From Catenuloplanes niger (lineage in GTDB: Bacteria > Actinomycetota > Actinomycetes > Mycobacteriales > Micromonosporaceae), in assembly GCF_031458255.1 (NCBI RefSeq), contig NZ_JAVDYC010000001.1, forward strand, positions 2,055,001 through 2,119,000: 64,000 bases of DNA, given 5' to 3'. The position numbers and the translations under genes are program-made. The notes below the pieces were generated by a model. It was not told the DNA's origin. It did no database searches and saw only the letters and a program-made list of their open reading frames with translations. Below are positions 45,249-54,179 of the stretch, in pieces. The stretch's first letter is position 1. The number at the start of each line of letters is the position of its first letter.

Positions 45249-46403
45249 TTACCGTCCGCTCTCCTGGCTGGTGATCGCGGGCTCGCCACCGGCCGGCTTC
45301 GGCACTCCGATGATCTTGCCGTTCGGCAGCTCGATGAAGGCCGGCTCCTCCGCCTGGACCAGCCCCAGCTTCTTCGCGTGGGCGATCAGGTAGTTCGGGG
45401 ACTCGTACTCCTCGATCTGCTTCTCCAGCTCCTGCTGCTGCACGTCGAGCGCGGCCTGCTGCTTCTGCAGCTCGTCCAGCCGGAACGCGTTCTGGTTCGT
45501 CTGCGTGTTGATCAGCAGGATGCCGACCACGCCCGCCACCACGGTGACCAGGATCCCGGCGATGAACGGCGCGCGCGGCACCGCCACCGGCCGGGGCGGC
45601 GTGACGCGCAGCCGGGGTGCCGGCGGCTCCTCGTGCACCGGCTCGGCCGGCTCCACCAGGACGTGGATCTCCTCGGGCTGCAGGGCGGCGCTGCCCTCGG
45701 TCTCGAACCGGCGGCCCCGCGCCGCCGACAGGTCGACCGGCTCGGACGACGGTGTCGCCCGGGCGGGCCGGCGGGCCGGCGCACCGGCCTGGACGCGCGG
45801 CGACGGACCGCGCGAGCCGGCGGCACGGGAGCCGGCGGTGCGGGAGCCACCCGCGCCCCGGCCCGTGGCCCGGTCGGCCCGGTCGATCCGCTCGACCCGC
45901 AGGTCACGCTCGGCGCGCGCCGGGCGCTCGTCCCGTGCCGGGCGCTCGTCCCGGACGGCACGCTCGCCGCGCGCGGAGCGGTCGTCCCGGACGGCACGGT
46001 CGTCCCGCGCCGCACGGTCGTCCCGCGCCGGGCGGTCGTCGCGGGTCCGGCGCGCCGGACGGTCGACGGTGGACGGCGCGGCGGACTCCGCCGCGGCGGC
46101 CCGCTCCCGCCGCTCGATGCGCTCCAGCGAGCTCAGCCGCTCGATGCGGTGCGGACCCCCCTGGTCCGCGGTGTCACGATCCGGAACGGACGGTGCGGCG
46201 GCCCCCCGGCCGCGTGCCCCGTTGAGTCGCTCCGCGCGCCGCCCGGCCCCGATGCCACGGACGATCGCCTCCTGGCCGCCGGATCGCGGCGTGCCCTCGG
46301 CCGGTGCCCACTGCGCCGCGGTCCGGCCCCCCGACCGCGGTGCGCGCTGCACCGTCTCGCGCCCGGTGCCGAGGTCGCCCCGGTCGCGCTTGTTGACGTT
46401 CAT
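45249..46403 (-). CDS. ftsL: FtsL-like septum protein with long repetitive N-terminus
   Basis: 384 residues against about 100-200 in most FtsL proteins. The C-terminal quarter is the division core: one membrane helix (APFIAGILVTVVAGVVGILL), then a leucine-zipper coiled coil (FRLDELQKQQAALDVQQQEL) and the family-like ESPNYLIAHAKKLGLVQ. The first 270 residues are Arg/Asp/Ala-rich with about eight hexapeptide units of RDDRPA/RDERPA type. Identity rests on this topology and on the position between rsmH and ftsI. The ATG has GGGGGAGGG ahead. Confidence 0.85.
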   Translation of the reverse strand: MNVNKRDRGDLGTGRETVQRAPRSGGRTAAQWAPAEGTPRSGGQEAIVRGIGAGRRAERLNGARGRGAAAPSVPDRDTADQGGPHRIERLSSLERIERRERAAAAESAAPSTVDRPARRTRDDRPARDDRAARDDRAVRDDRSARGERAVRDERPARDERPARAERDLRVERIDRADRATGRGAGGSRTAGSRAAGSRGPSPRVQAGAPARRPARATPSSEPVDLSAARGRRFETEGSAALQPEEIHVLVEPAEPVHEEPPAPRLRVTPPRPVAVPRAPFIAGILVTVVAGVVGILLINTQTNQNAFRLDELQKQQAALDVQQQELEKQIEEYESPNYLIAHAKKLGLVQAEEPAFIELPNGKIIGVPKPAGGEPAITSQESGR

Positions 46404-46484
46404 GTCCCTCCCCCTTGATGTCTTCGTCCCGTCGTTCCCCTTCGACGGCGGGGGCCCTGCCCGGTCCCCGCCGCCTGCGCCGTC

Positions 46485-47561
46485 CTAAGACGACTCCGGC
46501 GCCCCCGCGCCGGGCCGGCGTGACCTCCTGGACCGTTCGCGTCCGGTCCCGGTGTCCGCACCGGCGATGCGTTCCGCGGCGCGCAGCTTGACCGAGGCGG
46601 CCCGCGGGTTCTCCGCGACCTCCTCCTCGGTGGGCGGCTCCGCACCTCGGGTGATCAATCGCAGCGTGGGCCCGGTGCCGGGCAGCTCGACCGGGAGGTC
46701 GATCGGTCCGGTGCTCCGGGCTCGCGCCGCGAACGCCTGCTTGACGATGCGGTCCTCGAGTGACTGGTAGGACATGACGACCACTCGTCCGCCCGGTGCC
46801 AGCACGTCGAGAGCCGCCGGTAACGCCGCTTCGAGGGCGGCGAGTTCGCCATTTACCTCGATACGCAGTGCTTGAAACGTTCTTTTGGCTGGGTTTCCAC
46901 CGGTTCGTCGCGCCGGGGCCGGGATCGAGTCCCGCACCAGCTCGGCGAGCCGGGCCGTGGACGTGATCCGGGAGCGCCCCCGCTCCCGGACGATCGCGGA
47001 GACGATGCGGGTGGCGAACTTCTCCTCGCCGTACACCCGCAGCACCCGTACCAGCGCGCCCGGTTCGTAGTCGTTGACGACGTCCTCCGCGGTGAGGCCG
47101 CGGCCCTGGTCCATCCGCATGTCCAGCGGAGCGTCCTGGGCGTAGGCGAACCCGCGATCGGGCGCGTCGAGCTGCAACGAGGAGACGCCGAGGTCGAACA
47201 GAGCGCCGTCGATCTGCTCGTATCCGAGCCGCTCGAGCACGTCGGGCAGCTCGCTGGAGACCGCGTGCACCAGGTGGGTGCGATCGGCGAACCGGTCCAG
47301 CCGGCGGCGCGAGTGCTCCAGCGCCTCCGTGTCCCGGTCCAGGCCGATCAGCGTCAGCCGTGGGTTCGCGGTCAGGATCGCCTCGGCGTGCCCGCCGAGA
47401 CCCAGGGTCGTGTCCACATAGACCGGCGAGTCGCCGGCCAGCGCGGGGGCGAGCAGTGCCAGGCACCGCTCCAGCAGCACGGGCACATGCGTGCCCCGTG
47501 CCTGCCACTCGCGACCCGCGGCCACGAGCTCCGGCTCGGGCACCCCCATGTCGACCCCCAT
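46485..47561 (-). CDS. rsmH: 16S rRNA (cytosine-1402-N4)-methyltransferase
   Basis: About 358 residues from the preferred ATG. The SAM site is [16 protein letters not shown], followed by [35 protein letters not shown] and [17 protein letters not shown], all RsmH (MraW) hallmarks. ATG codons at 47561 and 47549 and a TTG at 47588 are all in frame; the GATGGGGG before 47549 makes that a real alternative. A Pro/Arg-rich tail ends the protein. The 169-base gap to mraZ may hold the actinobacterial mraW RNA motif, which could not be confirmed by eye. Confidence 0.94.
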   Translation of the reverse strand: MGVDMGVPEPELVAAGREWQARGTHVPVLLERCLALLAPALAGDSPVYVDTTLGLGGHAEAILTANPRLTLIGLDRDTEALEHSRRRLDRFADRTHLVHAVSSELPDVLERLGYEQIDGALFDLGVSSLQLDAPDRGFAYAQDAPLDMRMDQGRGLTAEDVVNDYEPGALVRVLRVYGEEKFATRIVSAIVRERGRSRITSTARLAELVRDSIPAPARRTGGNPAKRTFQALRIEVNGELAALEAALPAALDVLAPGGRVVVMSYQSLEDRIVKQAFAARARSTGPIDLPVELPGTGPTLRLITRGAEPPTEEEVAENPRAASVKLRAAERIAGADTGTGRERSRRSRRPGAGAPESS

Positions 47562-47730
47562 CACCTGGTGACGATTCGTTTCACGCAATGCCCGCCAGCA
47601 GTGCGACGAAGACCGTACCGCCAGATCCCCATCCGCCCTCTTGGCGTCACCACCGTCGCGCCTGACACCGGGGAAGGGGTGCCAGGAGCGCCGAGCGGCT
47701 GGAGATCTCGCAGTACGGGTTTCCCGTCGA

Positions 47731-48162
47731 CTACAGCCCGCCGGGCAGCACCCCCTCCCCGATGTCGGCGAAGTCGTCCTCGCTCTCCGCGAGATACGTC
47801 TCCCAGGCCTGCTTGTCCCAGATCTCCACCCGGGTGCTGGCGCCGATCACGACGAGCTCGCGGTCGAGCTGCGCGTATTCCCGCAGCAGCACCGGGATGG
47901 TGACCCGGCCCTGCCGGTCCGGCACCTCGTCGTGCGCGCTGGCGAAGAAGACCCGGCTGTAGGCCCGCGCCGCCTTGTGCGTCATCGGTGCGGCCCGCAG
48001 CTCCTCCGAGATCCGCTGGAACTCGGGCATCGGGAAGACGTAGAGGCAGCGCTCCTGCCCTTTGGTGATCACGACACCTCCCGCCAGCTCGTCCCGGAAC
48101 TTGGCCGGGAGGATCAGCCGGCCCTTGTCGTCCAGGCGCGGAGTGTGCGTGCCGAGAAACAT
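47731..48162 (-). CDS. mraZ: Transcriptional regulator MraZ
   Basis: 143 residues containing two AbrB-like beta halves ([21 protein letters not shown] at the start, [20 protein letters not shown] in the middle). The DxKGR and DxQGR loops bind DNA. MraZ represses or tunes its own dcw operon through direct repeats containing TGG; such repeats are present 92-115 bases upstream. It is the first gene of the cluster. The ATG is preceded by GGGGGTGA. Confidence 0.96.
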   Translation of the reverse strand: MFLGTHTPRLDDKGRLILPAKFRDELAGGVVITKGQERCLYVFPMPEFQRISEELRAAPMTHKAARAYSRVFFASAHDEVPDRQGRVTIPVLLREYAQLDRELVVIGASTRVEIWDKQAWETYLAESEDDFADIGEGVLPGGL

Positions 48163-48253
48163 CGCGGCGTCACCCCCTCGCCCTTGCCGGCGGCATTCGC
48201 GGTGCCGCTGATCACTCGGGCCGGCGGGCTCTCCACGACCCCGCCATGTGGCC

Positions 48254-48283
48254 CCACTTTACTCCACTTCCCTCCACCCGCAA
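48254..48283 (-). promoter_or_regulatory. dcw promoter overlapped by three MraZ boxes
   Basis: On the minus strand GTGG occurs at 48277, 48267 and 48257, exactly 10 bases apart, as expected for the ring-shaped MraZ. TTGCGG (48283-48278) and TAAAGT (48261-48256), 16 bases apart, form a promoter inside the array, which explains autorepression. Confidence 0.7.
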
Positions 48284-48476
48284 CCGGAAACGGCGCCTAG
48301 TCAAGGGGTGCGGGAGTGCAAAACAGCACGTCACAAAGGGTTGCCCGAGGTGGAGGGCTTTGGCCCTCCGGGGCCGTCTGCTTTCCGACATCCGTTCGGA
48401 TCGACGCGCTTCGCGCACCTTTTATCGGCATTTTTCGGGTGGTTTTCCCGTGCCGTGCAGGCGTGCGGACGATTGC

Positions 48477-48500
48477 GTGGAGGGAAGTGGAGGGATTGGG
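48477..48500 (+). promoter_or_regulatory. Second, inverted MraZ-like repeat array
   Basis: GTGG at 48477 and 48487, then TTGGG at 48496, repeat the 10-base phasing on the plus strand. GTGGAGGGAAGTGGAG here is the exact inverted copy of 48262-48277. No plus-strand gene follows, so it may be a remote site for the dcw promoter. Confidence 0.5.
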
Positions 48501-48586
48501 CGCACACGTGGGGTGGCGAGATGATCTCCGTGCGTGGGCGCTGTGCGACGCCTGCGGACCGGCTGCCAGTGCCCTGTGAAACACGA

Positions 48587-48619
48587 GAAGGGCCCCGCCG
48601 GACATCGGCGGAGCCCTTC
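48587..48619 (-). terminator. Terminator after the NlpC/P60 gene
   Basis: GAAGGGC and CCGCCG segments pair with their complements around a GACAT loop (13 of 14 pairs), 11 bases after the NlpC/P60 stop. TCGTGTTT follows on the minus strand. Confidence 0.7.
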
Positions 48620-48630
48620 ACCACGGCGGA

Positions 48631-49143
48631 TCAGACGACCCGGCGGACCACGTAGGCGCGGGACCAGATCTTGTGCTTGCCCACCCGGACGCCCGGCCGG
48701 GGCGCGTCGTACATGTAGCCGCCGCCCGCGTAGATCGCGGCGTGGTAGCCGTGCGCGCCCTTGCGGAAGATCAGCAGGTCTCCCGGCCGGGCCTGCGACC
48801 TCGGCACGGCGACACCGGCGCGCTGCTGGCGGTTCGCGTTGTGCGGCAGCCTCTTCCCGGCCGCCTCGCGATAGACGTACATCGTGAAGCCGGAGCAGTC
48901 GAAGCCGCTCGGGCTCGCACCGCCGGCCCGGTACCGCTTGCCGGAGAGGCTCTTGGCGAGCGCCACGACCGCGGCGGCGGCCCCGGACGCGGGCGCGGCG
49001 GCCGCGGGTGCCGGAGCGGCCAGTTGACCCGCGGCGACGCAGAGACCGACCAGGGCCGCCAGGGCGGCGCGCACGGGCAGGGTGAAGCGCCGGGCCGGCT
49101 GCTGTCGGAGACGCTCAGGCCGGACCGGAGAGTGCGCTGACAC
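48631..49143 (-). CDS. Secreted NlpC/P60 family cell-wall hydrolase
   Basis: 170 residues. A signal peptide (basic RRFTLPVRAA, hydrophobic LAALVGLCVAAGQLA, then an Ala-rich cleavage region ending near residue 50) precedes an NlpC/P60 peptidase domain. The catalytic cysteine is C83 in FDCSGF and the histidine H134 in HGYHAAIYAG. It probably cuts peptide stems in peptidoglycan. There is no accessory binding domain. The GTG follows GGAAGG about 11 bases upstream. A ydaO-type c-di-AMP riboswitch occupies its leader, so expression should fall when c-di-AMP is high. Confidence 0.92.
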   Translation of the reverse strand: MSAHSPVRPERLRQQPARRFTLPVRAALAALVGLCVAAGQLAAPAPAAAAPASGAAAAVVALAKSLSGKRYRAGGASPSGFDCSGFTMYVYREAAGKRLPHNANRQQRAGVAVPRSQARPGDLLIFRKGAHGYHAAIYAGGGYMYDAPRPGVRVGKHKIWSRAYVVRRVV

Positions 49144-49154
49144 GAAAGGTTTCC

Positions 49155-49375
49155 TTCCGGCGCGCCTGCGGGGTTAGCTGTCGGGTTCGGGCGCCGAAGA
49201 TGCCCGGCCCGGCGCGATGCCGGGCTTCACCCCAAGGCCCGCCGAGCGAGCCGTCGTACGGATTTCGGGTGGTTCCCCCGTCCCTGCCCTCGATGCCATG
49301 TGCTGGGTGGAATGTCGCGTCGCCCGGGACGGGCAGGGTTCGGCGTGTCCCGCGGTCGGCGCGGCCGGCGAGCGG
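49155..49375 (-). ncRNA. ydaO/yuaA c-di-AMP riboswitch
   Basis: Read on the minus strand, the 5' leader of the NlpC/P60 gene has the hallmark segments of the ydaO class in order: CGGGACACGCCGAACCC, GGGGGAACCACC, TTGGGGTGAAGCC, and CCGAACCCGACAGCTAACC followed by CCGCAGGCG. In actinobacteria this RNA senses c-di-AMP and controls cell-wall hydrolases and Rpf-like genes. A TACAAA hexamer at 49400-49395 could be its -10 box. The ends are approximate. The rest of the 529-base gap (49400-49660) shows no gene. Confidence 0.88.
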
Positions 49376-49659
49376 ATCGCGCACCGGCTCATCGTTTGTA
49401 GCGGATCTCGGGAGCACGCCCCGGCCATCGACCGATCACGCTCCGAGGTTGGCATGCCCGGCCCTCGACCCCGACGTGTCGGGTGCCCGATATTCCGGCA
49501 CCACACGGACCCGCTTGATCACTCTGCGTATATCGAACGCGGTGAAGCTTCCCACACCGGCGAGGGTCACACCGCGGATAACGCCAGCGTGCCCAACAGG
49601 TACTACCGGGCAGGCCGCAAGGGGCCGAACGAGCCGATGGTGCGGCGGTCGCGGTCCGG

Positions 49660-49665
49660 TAACCT
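49660..49665 (+). promoter_or_regulatory. -10 element of murT-gatD
   Basis: TAACCT ends 8 bases before the GTG at 49673, compatible with a leaderless murT transcript. Confidence 0.4.
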
Positions 49666-49672
49666 CGCTCGG

Positions 49673-50908
49673 GTGACGCAAGGCAACATGCCCCTCCGCG
49701 CCAAGGTCGCGACCCAGGTCTCCCGCACCGCCGCCGCGCTCTCCCGCGCGGCTGGGCGGGGCGACGGGTCCGTGATCGGTGGCTGGATCGGTCTGAAGAT
49801 CGATCCCGACCTGCTCGAGCACCTCGCCGCCGGCCGCGCCATCGCGCTGGTCTCCGGCACCAACGGAAAGACCACCACCACCCGGCTGACCGCGGCCGCG
49901 CTGGGCGTTCTCGGCCCGGTGGCGACCAACTCGTTCGGCGCCAACATGCCCACCGGGCACACCTCCGCGCTGGCCAAGGCCGGCGACACGCCGTACGCGG
50001 TGCTGGAGGTGGACGAGCACTACCTGCCCCAGGTGATCGAGGAGACCCGGCCCCGGGTCATCGCGCTGCTCAACCTCTCCCGGGACCAGCTGGACCGGGC
50101 CAAGGAGGTGGCGATGATGGCCCAGCTCTGGCGCACCACGCTGGCCAAGCACCCCGAGGTCGCGATCGTCGGCAACGCGGACGACCCGATGATCGTCTGG
50201 GCGGCCGGCAACTCCCCCACGGTCAGCTGGTTCAGCGCCGGCCAGCGCTGGCAGGACGACTCCTGGGTGTGCCCGGAGTGCGGCTCCACCATCGAGCGCC
50301 AGGACGGTCAGTGGTGGTGCACCGGCTGCCCGCTGCGCCGGCCCGCGCCGCAGTGGGTGGTCGAGGACGACGGCGTGCTGGATCCGTCCGGCGCCTGGCA
50401 CCTGATCCGGCTGCAGTTGCCCGGCCGGGTCAACCTCGGCAACGCGGCCACGGCGCTGGCGGTCGCGGCCGCGTTCGGCATCCGGCCGCTGCAGGCCGTG
50501 CCGACGCTCTCCTCGGTCGCGTCCGTCGCCGGGCGGTACGCGCAGGTCGACCGGGACGGGCGCAACATCCGGCTGCTGCTGGCGAAGAACCCGGCCAGCT
50601 GGCTGGAGGCGTTCGACATGGCGGACAACGCGCCCACCCTGCTCTCCATCAACGCGCGCGACCCCGACGGGCTGGACACGTCCTGGCTCTTCGACGTCGA
50701 CTTCGCGCCGCTGCGCGGGCGCCAGGTGCTGATCACCGGCGACCGGGCGTACGACCTCGCGGTCCGGCTCGACGTGAACGACGTGCCGTTCCGGCACGTA
50801 CAGACCTTCGGGGAGGCGATCGCGAGCGTGCCGCCGGGACGCCTGGAGGTCATCGCGAACTACACCGCCTTCCAAGACATCCGAGCGGAGCTTGACCGTG
50901 TCAATTAA
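49673..50908 (+). CDS. murT: Lipid II isoglutaminyl synthase, Mur-ligase-like subunit
   Basis: About 411 residues from GTG 49673 (an ATG at 49688 is in frame). The ATP loop [11 protein letters not shown] is near residue 65, [13 protein letters not shown] follows, and an inserted zinc ribbon has cysteines at 200, 203, 216 and 219 (CPECG and CTGC), diagnostic of MurT. The C-terminal domain contains [13 protein letters not shown] and [13 protein letters not shown]. With GatD it amidates the D-glutamate of lipid II. It diverges from the NlpC/P60 gene and overlaps gatD by 11 bases. Confidence 0.93.
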   Translation: MTQGNMPLRAKVATQVSRTAAALSRAAGRGDGSVIGGWIGLKIDPDLLEHLAAGRAIALVSGTNGKTTTTRLTAAALGVLGPVATNSFGANMPTGHTSALAKAGDTPYAVLEVDEHYLPQVIEETRPRVIALLNLSRDQLDRAKEVAMMAQLWRTTLAKHPEVAIVGNADDPMIVWAAGNSPTVSWFSAGQRWQDDSWVCPECGSTIERQDGQWWCTGCPLRRPAPQWVVEDDGVLDPSGAWHLIRLQLPGRVNLGNAATALAVAAAFGIRPLQAVPTLSSVASVAGRYAQVDRDGRNIRLLLAKNPASWLEAFDMADNAPTLLSINARDPDGLDTSWLFDVDFAPLRGRQVLITGDRAYDLAVRLDVNDVPFRHVQTFGEAIASVPPGRLEVIANYTAFQDIRAELDRVN

Positions 50909-52016
50909 CCCGGAGTGGAGCCAGCAGCCTCCGGTCTACGGACAACAACCCCAGCAGCCGGGGTACGGGCAGCAGCCGCCCACCTACGGCCAGCCGCAGC
51001 CCGGCTACGAGCAGCAGCAGCCGGTCTACGGGCAGCCACCGCAGCAGCCCGGCTACGGTCAGCCGCAGCCGGGGTACGAGCAGCAGCCGGGCTACGGTCA
51101 GCCGCAGCCCGGTTACGGGCAGCCCCAGCCCGGCTATGGACAGCCACAGCCCGGCTATGGACAGCCTCAGCCCGGCTACGGGCCGCCGCCGCAGCAGCCG
51201 GCGGTCTACGGGCAGCCGCAGCCCACGGCGTACCCGCAGCAGGGTCCTGGATCCGGCGGTGTCGTCCCGGGCGGGCAGCCGGCTCCGCAGGCCGCGGGCG
51301 GCGACAGCGTGGTGCGCGTGGTGTGGGTGTACCCGGACCTGCTCTCCACCTACGGCGACCGCGGCAACATGCTGATCCTGGCGAAGCGGGCACAGCAGCG
51401 CGGCATCCCGGTCGAGACGATCGAGGTGCGCTCCGACCAGCCACTGCCCACGCACGCGGACATCTACCTGATCGGCGGCGGCGAGGACGGCCCGCAGGCG
51501 CTCGCGGCCCAGCGGCTGAACACCGACGGCGGCCTGCACCGCGCGGTCAACCAGGGCGCCGCGGTCTTCGCGGTCTGCGCCGGTTACCAACTGCTCGGCA
51601 CCTCGTTCTTCGCCAAGGGTGCCAAGTGCCAGGGCCTGGAGCTGATCGACATCTACTCGGACCGGGGCGAGAGCCGCGCGGTCGGCGAGCTCGCCGGCGA
51701 CGTGGACCCGCGCCTCGGCCTGCCGCGGCTGACCGGCTTCGAGAACCACGGCGGCCGCACCCACCTCGGCCCGACCGTCTCGCCGCTGGCCCGGGTCAGC
51801 GTCGGCATCGGCAACGACGGCCAGACCGAGGGCGCCTGGCGCGGCAAGATCCTCGGTACCTACTCGCACGGCCCGGCACTGGCCCGCAACCCGGCCATCG
51901 CCGACCTACTGTTGCGCTGGGCGACCGGTTACGACACGCTGCCGCCGGTCGACGACAGCTGGCACGACAACCTGCGCAACGAGCGGTTCGCGGCCGCCCG
52001 GCCGAACCCGCAGTGA
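50898..52016 (+). CDS. gatD: Lipid II isoglutaminyl synthase glutaminase subunit with PGYGQPQ-repeat head
   Basis: About 372 residues against some 240 for typical GatD. The C-terminal part is the glutaminase: [32 protein letters not shown], nucleophile C227 in [11 protein letters not shown], and a likely catalytic histidine H324 in [12 protein letters not shown]. The first 130 residues are Gln/Pro/Gly/Tyr only, with tandem units of about seven residues (PGYGQPQ). The start is a GTG with CGGAG 9 bases upstream; a TTG two codons earlier is possible. It overlaps the murT stop, so both subunits are made together. Confidence 0.92.
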   Translation: MSINPEWSQQPPVYGQQPQQPGYGQQPPTYGQPQPGYEQQQPVYGQPPQQPGYGQPQPGYEQQPGYGQPQPGYGQPQPGYGQPQPGYGQPQPGYGPPPQQPAVYGQPQPTAYPQQGPGSGGVVPGGQPAPQAAGGDSVVRVVWVYPDLLSTYGDRGNMLILAKRAQQRGIPVETIEVRSDQPLPTHADIYLIGGGEDGPQALAAQRLNTDGGLHRAVNQGAAVFAVCAGYQLLGTSFFAKGAKCQGLELIDIYSDRGESRAVGELAGDVDPRLGLPRLTGFENHGGRTHLGPTVSPLARVSVGIGNDGQTEGAWRGKILGTYSHGPALARNPAIADLLLRWATGYDTLPPVDDSWHDNLRNERFAAARPNPQ

Positions 52017-52128
52017 CGTGGCGTCCGCCGGTCGCGGTTCCGCTCAGGAGCCACGGCCGGCGGACGATAGGTCTGCTTTACGGACCCGACGCCCCACCCA
52101 GCCCCCGGACGCACCGATCGGAGACTGC

Positions 52129-53133
52129 ATGACGGACGCCGCCGCTCCCCTGCTGATCTGCCCGCAGACCGGCCGACGCCTCACCATGCCGCTCCAGTCC
52201 GCCCGCTCACGTCCGGGCACCGAAAGCACCGCGCTTCCGGCCGGCTCTGCGCTTCCGACCCACTCCTCGCCTCCGGCCGGTGCCGCGCTTCCGGCGCACT
52301 CCTCGTTCCCCGCCGGTGCGGTGATTCCGGCCGATACCGCGATTGCGGCGCACTCCGCGCTTCCGGCCGGTGCCGCGCTTCCGGCCGGTGCCGCGCTTCC
52401 GGCCGGTCTCCCGGCCTCCGCGCGGACCGGGCCGGATGCCGGTCCGACGGATTCCCCGACCGGTGTGCCGGTCGCGCCGCGACGCAGCCGGAAGGCGCGC
52501 CTACTGCGCGTGGCCGCACTGGTCGCGGTGGTCGCCGCGCTCGGCGCCTCGGCCGCCACCCTCCCGCTGCACGAGATCCAGGACGCCGCCCGCTCGCTCG
52601 GCTGGGCCGCCGCGCTCGTGATGGCCGGCGTCGGCGCGCTGCTGCTGGCCGTGCTCGTGCCGCGGACCGCGATCTCGCTGGCCTGCGGCGCGCTCCTCGG
52701 TCCCGCGCTCGGTTTCACGGCCGCGATCACCGCCGCGATGCTGGCGGCCACGATCACCTACTTCGCCGGCCGCTGGGCCGGCCACGGCCTCCTCGCCTCC
52801 CGGGTCGGCGGCCGCCTGCACCGCCTCGACGGCTGGCTCAGCCGACGCGGCTTCTCCGCCGTCCTGCTGGTTCGGCTGCTTCCGCTGGCCCCGTTCGGCC
52901 TGATGGGCTACGCCTACGGCACCACGTCCGTACGCCGCCACCACTACCTGCTGGGCACGCTGGTCGCCTCGACCCCGTCCGCCTTCAGCTACTCCGTCCT
53001 CGGCGCCGCCGTGATGACGCCCGGCGACGTCAACCCGGTCACGTTCGTCCCGGCCGTCTGCGGCGTCCTGCTCACCTCCACCATCGTCTACCGCTGGCGC
53101 CGCGCGTCCCGCCGCGCCGCCGTCCCGGCCTGA
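52129..53133 (+). CDS. VTT-domain (TVP38/TMEM64, DedA-like) membrane protein
   Basis: 334 residues. The first 120 are Ala/Pro/Ser-rich and include repeated ALPAGA and ALPAHS units; a basic patch (RRSRKARLLR) precedes the first helix. The VTT core of about 135-320 has the family features VLVPRTAISLACGALLGPALG, VGGRLHRLDGWLSRRGFSAV and LRLLPLAPFGLMGYAYG-like segments. Such proteins are thought to flip or traffic lipids. The ATG has CGGAG at 7-base spacing. It lies 112 bases after gatD and may have its own promoter. Confidence 0.83.
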   Translation: MTDAAAPLLICPQTGRRLTMPLQSARSRPGTESTALPAGSALPTHSSPPAGAALPAHSSFPAGAVIPADTAIAAHSALPAGAALPAGAALPAGLPASARTGPDAGPTDSPTGVPVAPRRSRKARLLRVAALVAVVAALGASAATLPLHEIQDAARSLGWAAALVMAGVGALLLAVLVPRTAISLACGALLGPALGFTAAITAAMLAATITYFAGRWAGHGLLASRVGGRLHRLDGWLSRRGFSAVLLVRLLPLAPFGLMGYAYGTTSVRRHHYLLGTLVASTPSAFSYSVLGAAVMTPGDVNPVTFVPAVCGVLLTSTIVYRWRRASRRAAVPA

Positions 53134-53149
53134 CGGCGTCCGACCCGAC

Positions 53150-53470
53150 GAGCTTCCCGACCTGACCGGGCTCCCGGCTCGACCGGCTCCCAGCCCGATC
53201 AGCTCGACCGACTCCCAGCCCGACGGGCTCCCAGCCCGACCGGCCCGACCGCTCCGAGCCCGACCGGCTCCCAGCCCGACCGGCTCGACCGGCTCCCGGC
53301 TCGACCGGCTTTCAGCCTGACGATCTTCCCAGTCGGCGGCTTTCCGGCCCGGCCGGCTCCCAGCCGGACCGGCTTCCCAGCGTGACTCGCCTAGCGGCCC
53401 GGCGGCTTCCGGCCCGGCGGGATCCCGGCCCGGCCGGCTCCCAGCCTGGCCGGCTCAGGTACTCGATCGG
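53150..53470. repeat. Degenerate tandem repeats in a 464-base non-coding gap
   Basis: The gap between the VTT gene and the ArsR gene is filled mainly by imperfect copies of a 16-26 base unit built on CCGGCTCCCAGCCCGA. No credible gene was seen in it. The last 60 bases carry the ArsR operator. Confidence 0.7.
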
Positions 53471-53549
53471 CCGCGCCGAAAACGCGCCACATCGGCACGA
53501 AAACCCCAGCGCCGCGCCCCCGATTCTCCTGGACGCGCACCCGTCTAAT

Positions 53550-53581
53550 GCACAAGAGGTCTTGCACAACTGCTCTTGTGC
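53550..53581. promoter_or_regulatory. Candidate ArsR operator
   Basis: GCACAAGAG and its exact complement CTCTTGTGC flank 14 bases that contain a further TTGCACAA. TGCACAA thus occurs twice as a direct repeat 15 bases apart. It lies 17 bases before the ArsR ATG and probably overlaps the promoter. Confidence 0.65.
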
Positions 53582-53597
53582 GTGCCAGGGTGGGGGT

Positions 53598-54179
53598 ATG
53601 ACGATCGATGGCGTACGGAAGGTCGATGATCCACGGGTGCTGGCGGCGCTGTCGCATCCGCTGCGACGGCGGCTGATGGACGTGCTCAAGGTGGAGGGGC
53701 CGGCCACGGCGAGCGTGCTGGCCGAGGCGACCGGTCAGGCCGTCGGGAACGTCAGCCACCACCTCAAGGTGCTGCGCGAGTGCGGCCTGATCGAGGAGGT
53801 GCCGGAGCTGGCCCGCGACCGCCGGGAGCGCTGGTGGCGGCTGGTCAGCCGGGGGGTGCGGTGGAGCACGTCCGACTTCGCGGACGACCCGGCGACCGAG
53901 GCGGTCGCGGAGGCCGCGCTGTCGATGAACCTGGACTACCACGTGTCCCGCGTCCGGGCGTGGTACGCGGCGGGCGACGACGAGCGGGCGCACTGGGGCG
54001 AGGCGCCGTTCAGCGGTGACCAGTGGTTGCTGCTGACGCCCGCCGAGCTGGCCGAGCTGGAGGCGGACCTGCTCGGGCTGATCGAGCGCTGGCGCACCCG
54101 GGAGATCCCGGACGACGGCGCGGAGCGACGCCCGGTCTACGTCTTCGCGCACGGCGTGCCGGGGCGGCCGGGCCGATGA
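53598..54179 (+). CDS. ArsR-family winged-helix regulator
   Basis: 193 residues. The N-terminal winged helix reads DPRVLAALSHPLRRRLMDVL, then ATASVLAEATGQAVGNVSHH and LKVLRECGLIEEV. The C-terminal half is helical, with a tryptophan-rich region (RRERWWRLVSRGVRW), and lacks metal-binding cysteine pairs, so it is more likely a ligand or stress sensor than a metal sensor. The ATG follows GGGTGGGGGT. It overlaps the MFS gene by four bases (ATGA), and the upstream dyad suggests autoregulation. Confidence 0.9.
   Translation: MTIDGVRKVDDPRVLAALSHPLRRRLMDVLKVEGPATASVLAEATGQAVGNVSHHLKVLRECGLIEEVPELARDRRERWWRLVSRGVRWSTSDFADDPATEAVAEAALSMNLDYHVSRVRAWYAAGDDERAHWGEAPFSGDQWLLLTPAELAELEADLLGLIERWRTREIPDDGAERRPVYVFAHGVPGRPGR

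Noticed and set aside
47562-47730. mraW RNA motif between mraZ and rsmH
   Set aside because: The position fits the described motif, but I could not match conserved helices by eye. A covariance-model search would decide it.
48246-48655. Several overlapping open frames in the mraZ upstream region on both strands
   Set aside because: The region carries the dcw promoter, MraZ boxes and hairpins. Frames are open on both strands at once, products look random, and none has a ribosome binding site.
52216-52412. GC-rich coding repeats in the VTT gene as a CRISPR-like array
   Set aside because: The units are variable, in frame and code for ALPAGA-type residues. There are no spacers and no cas genes.
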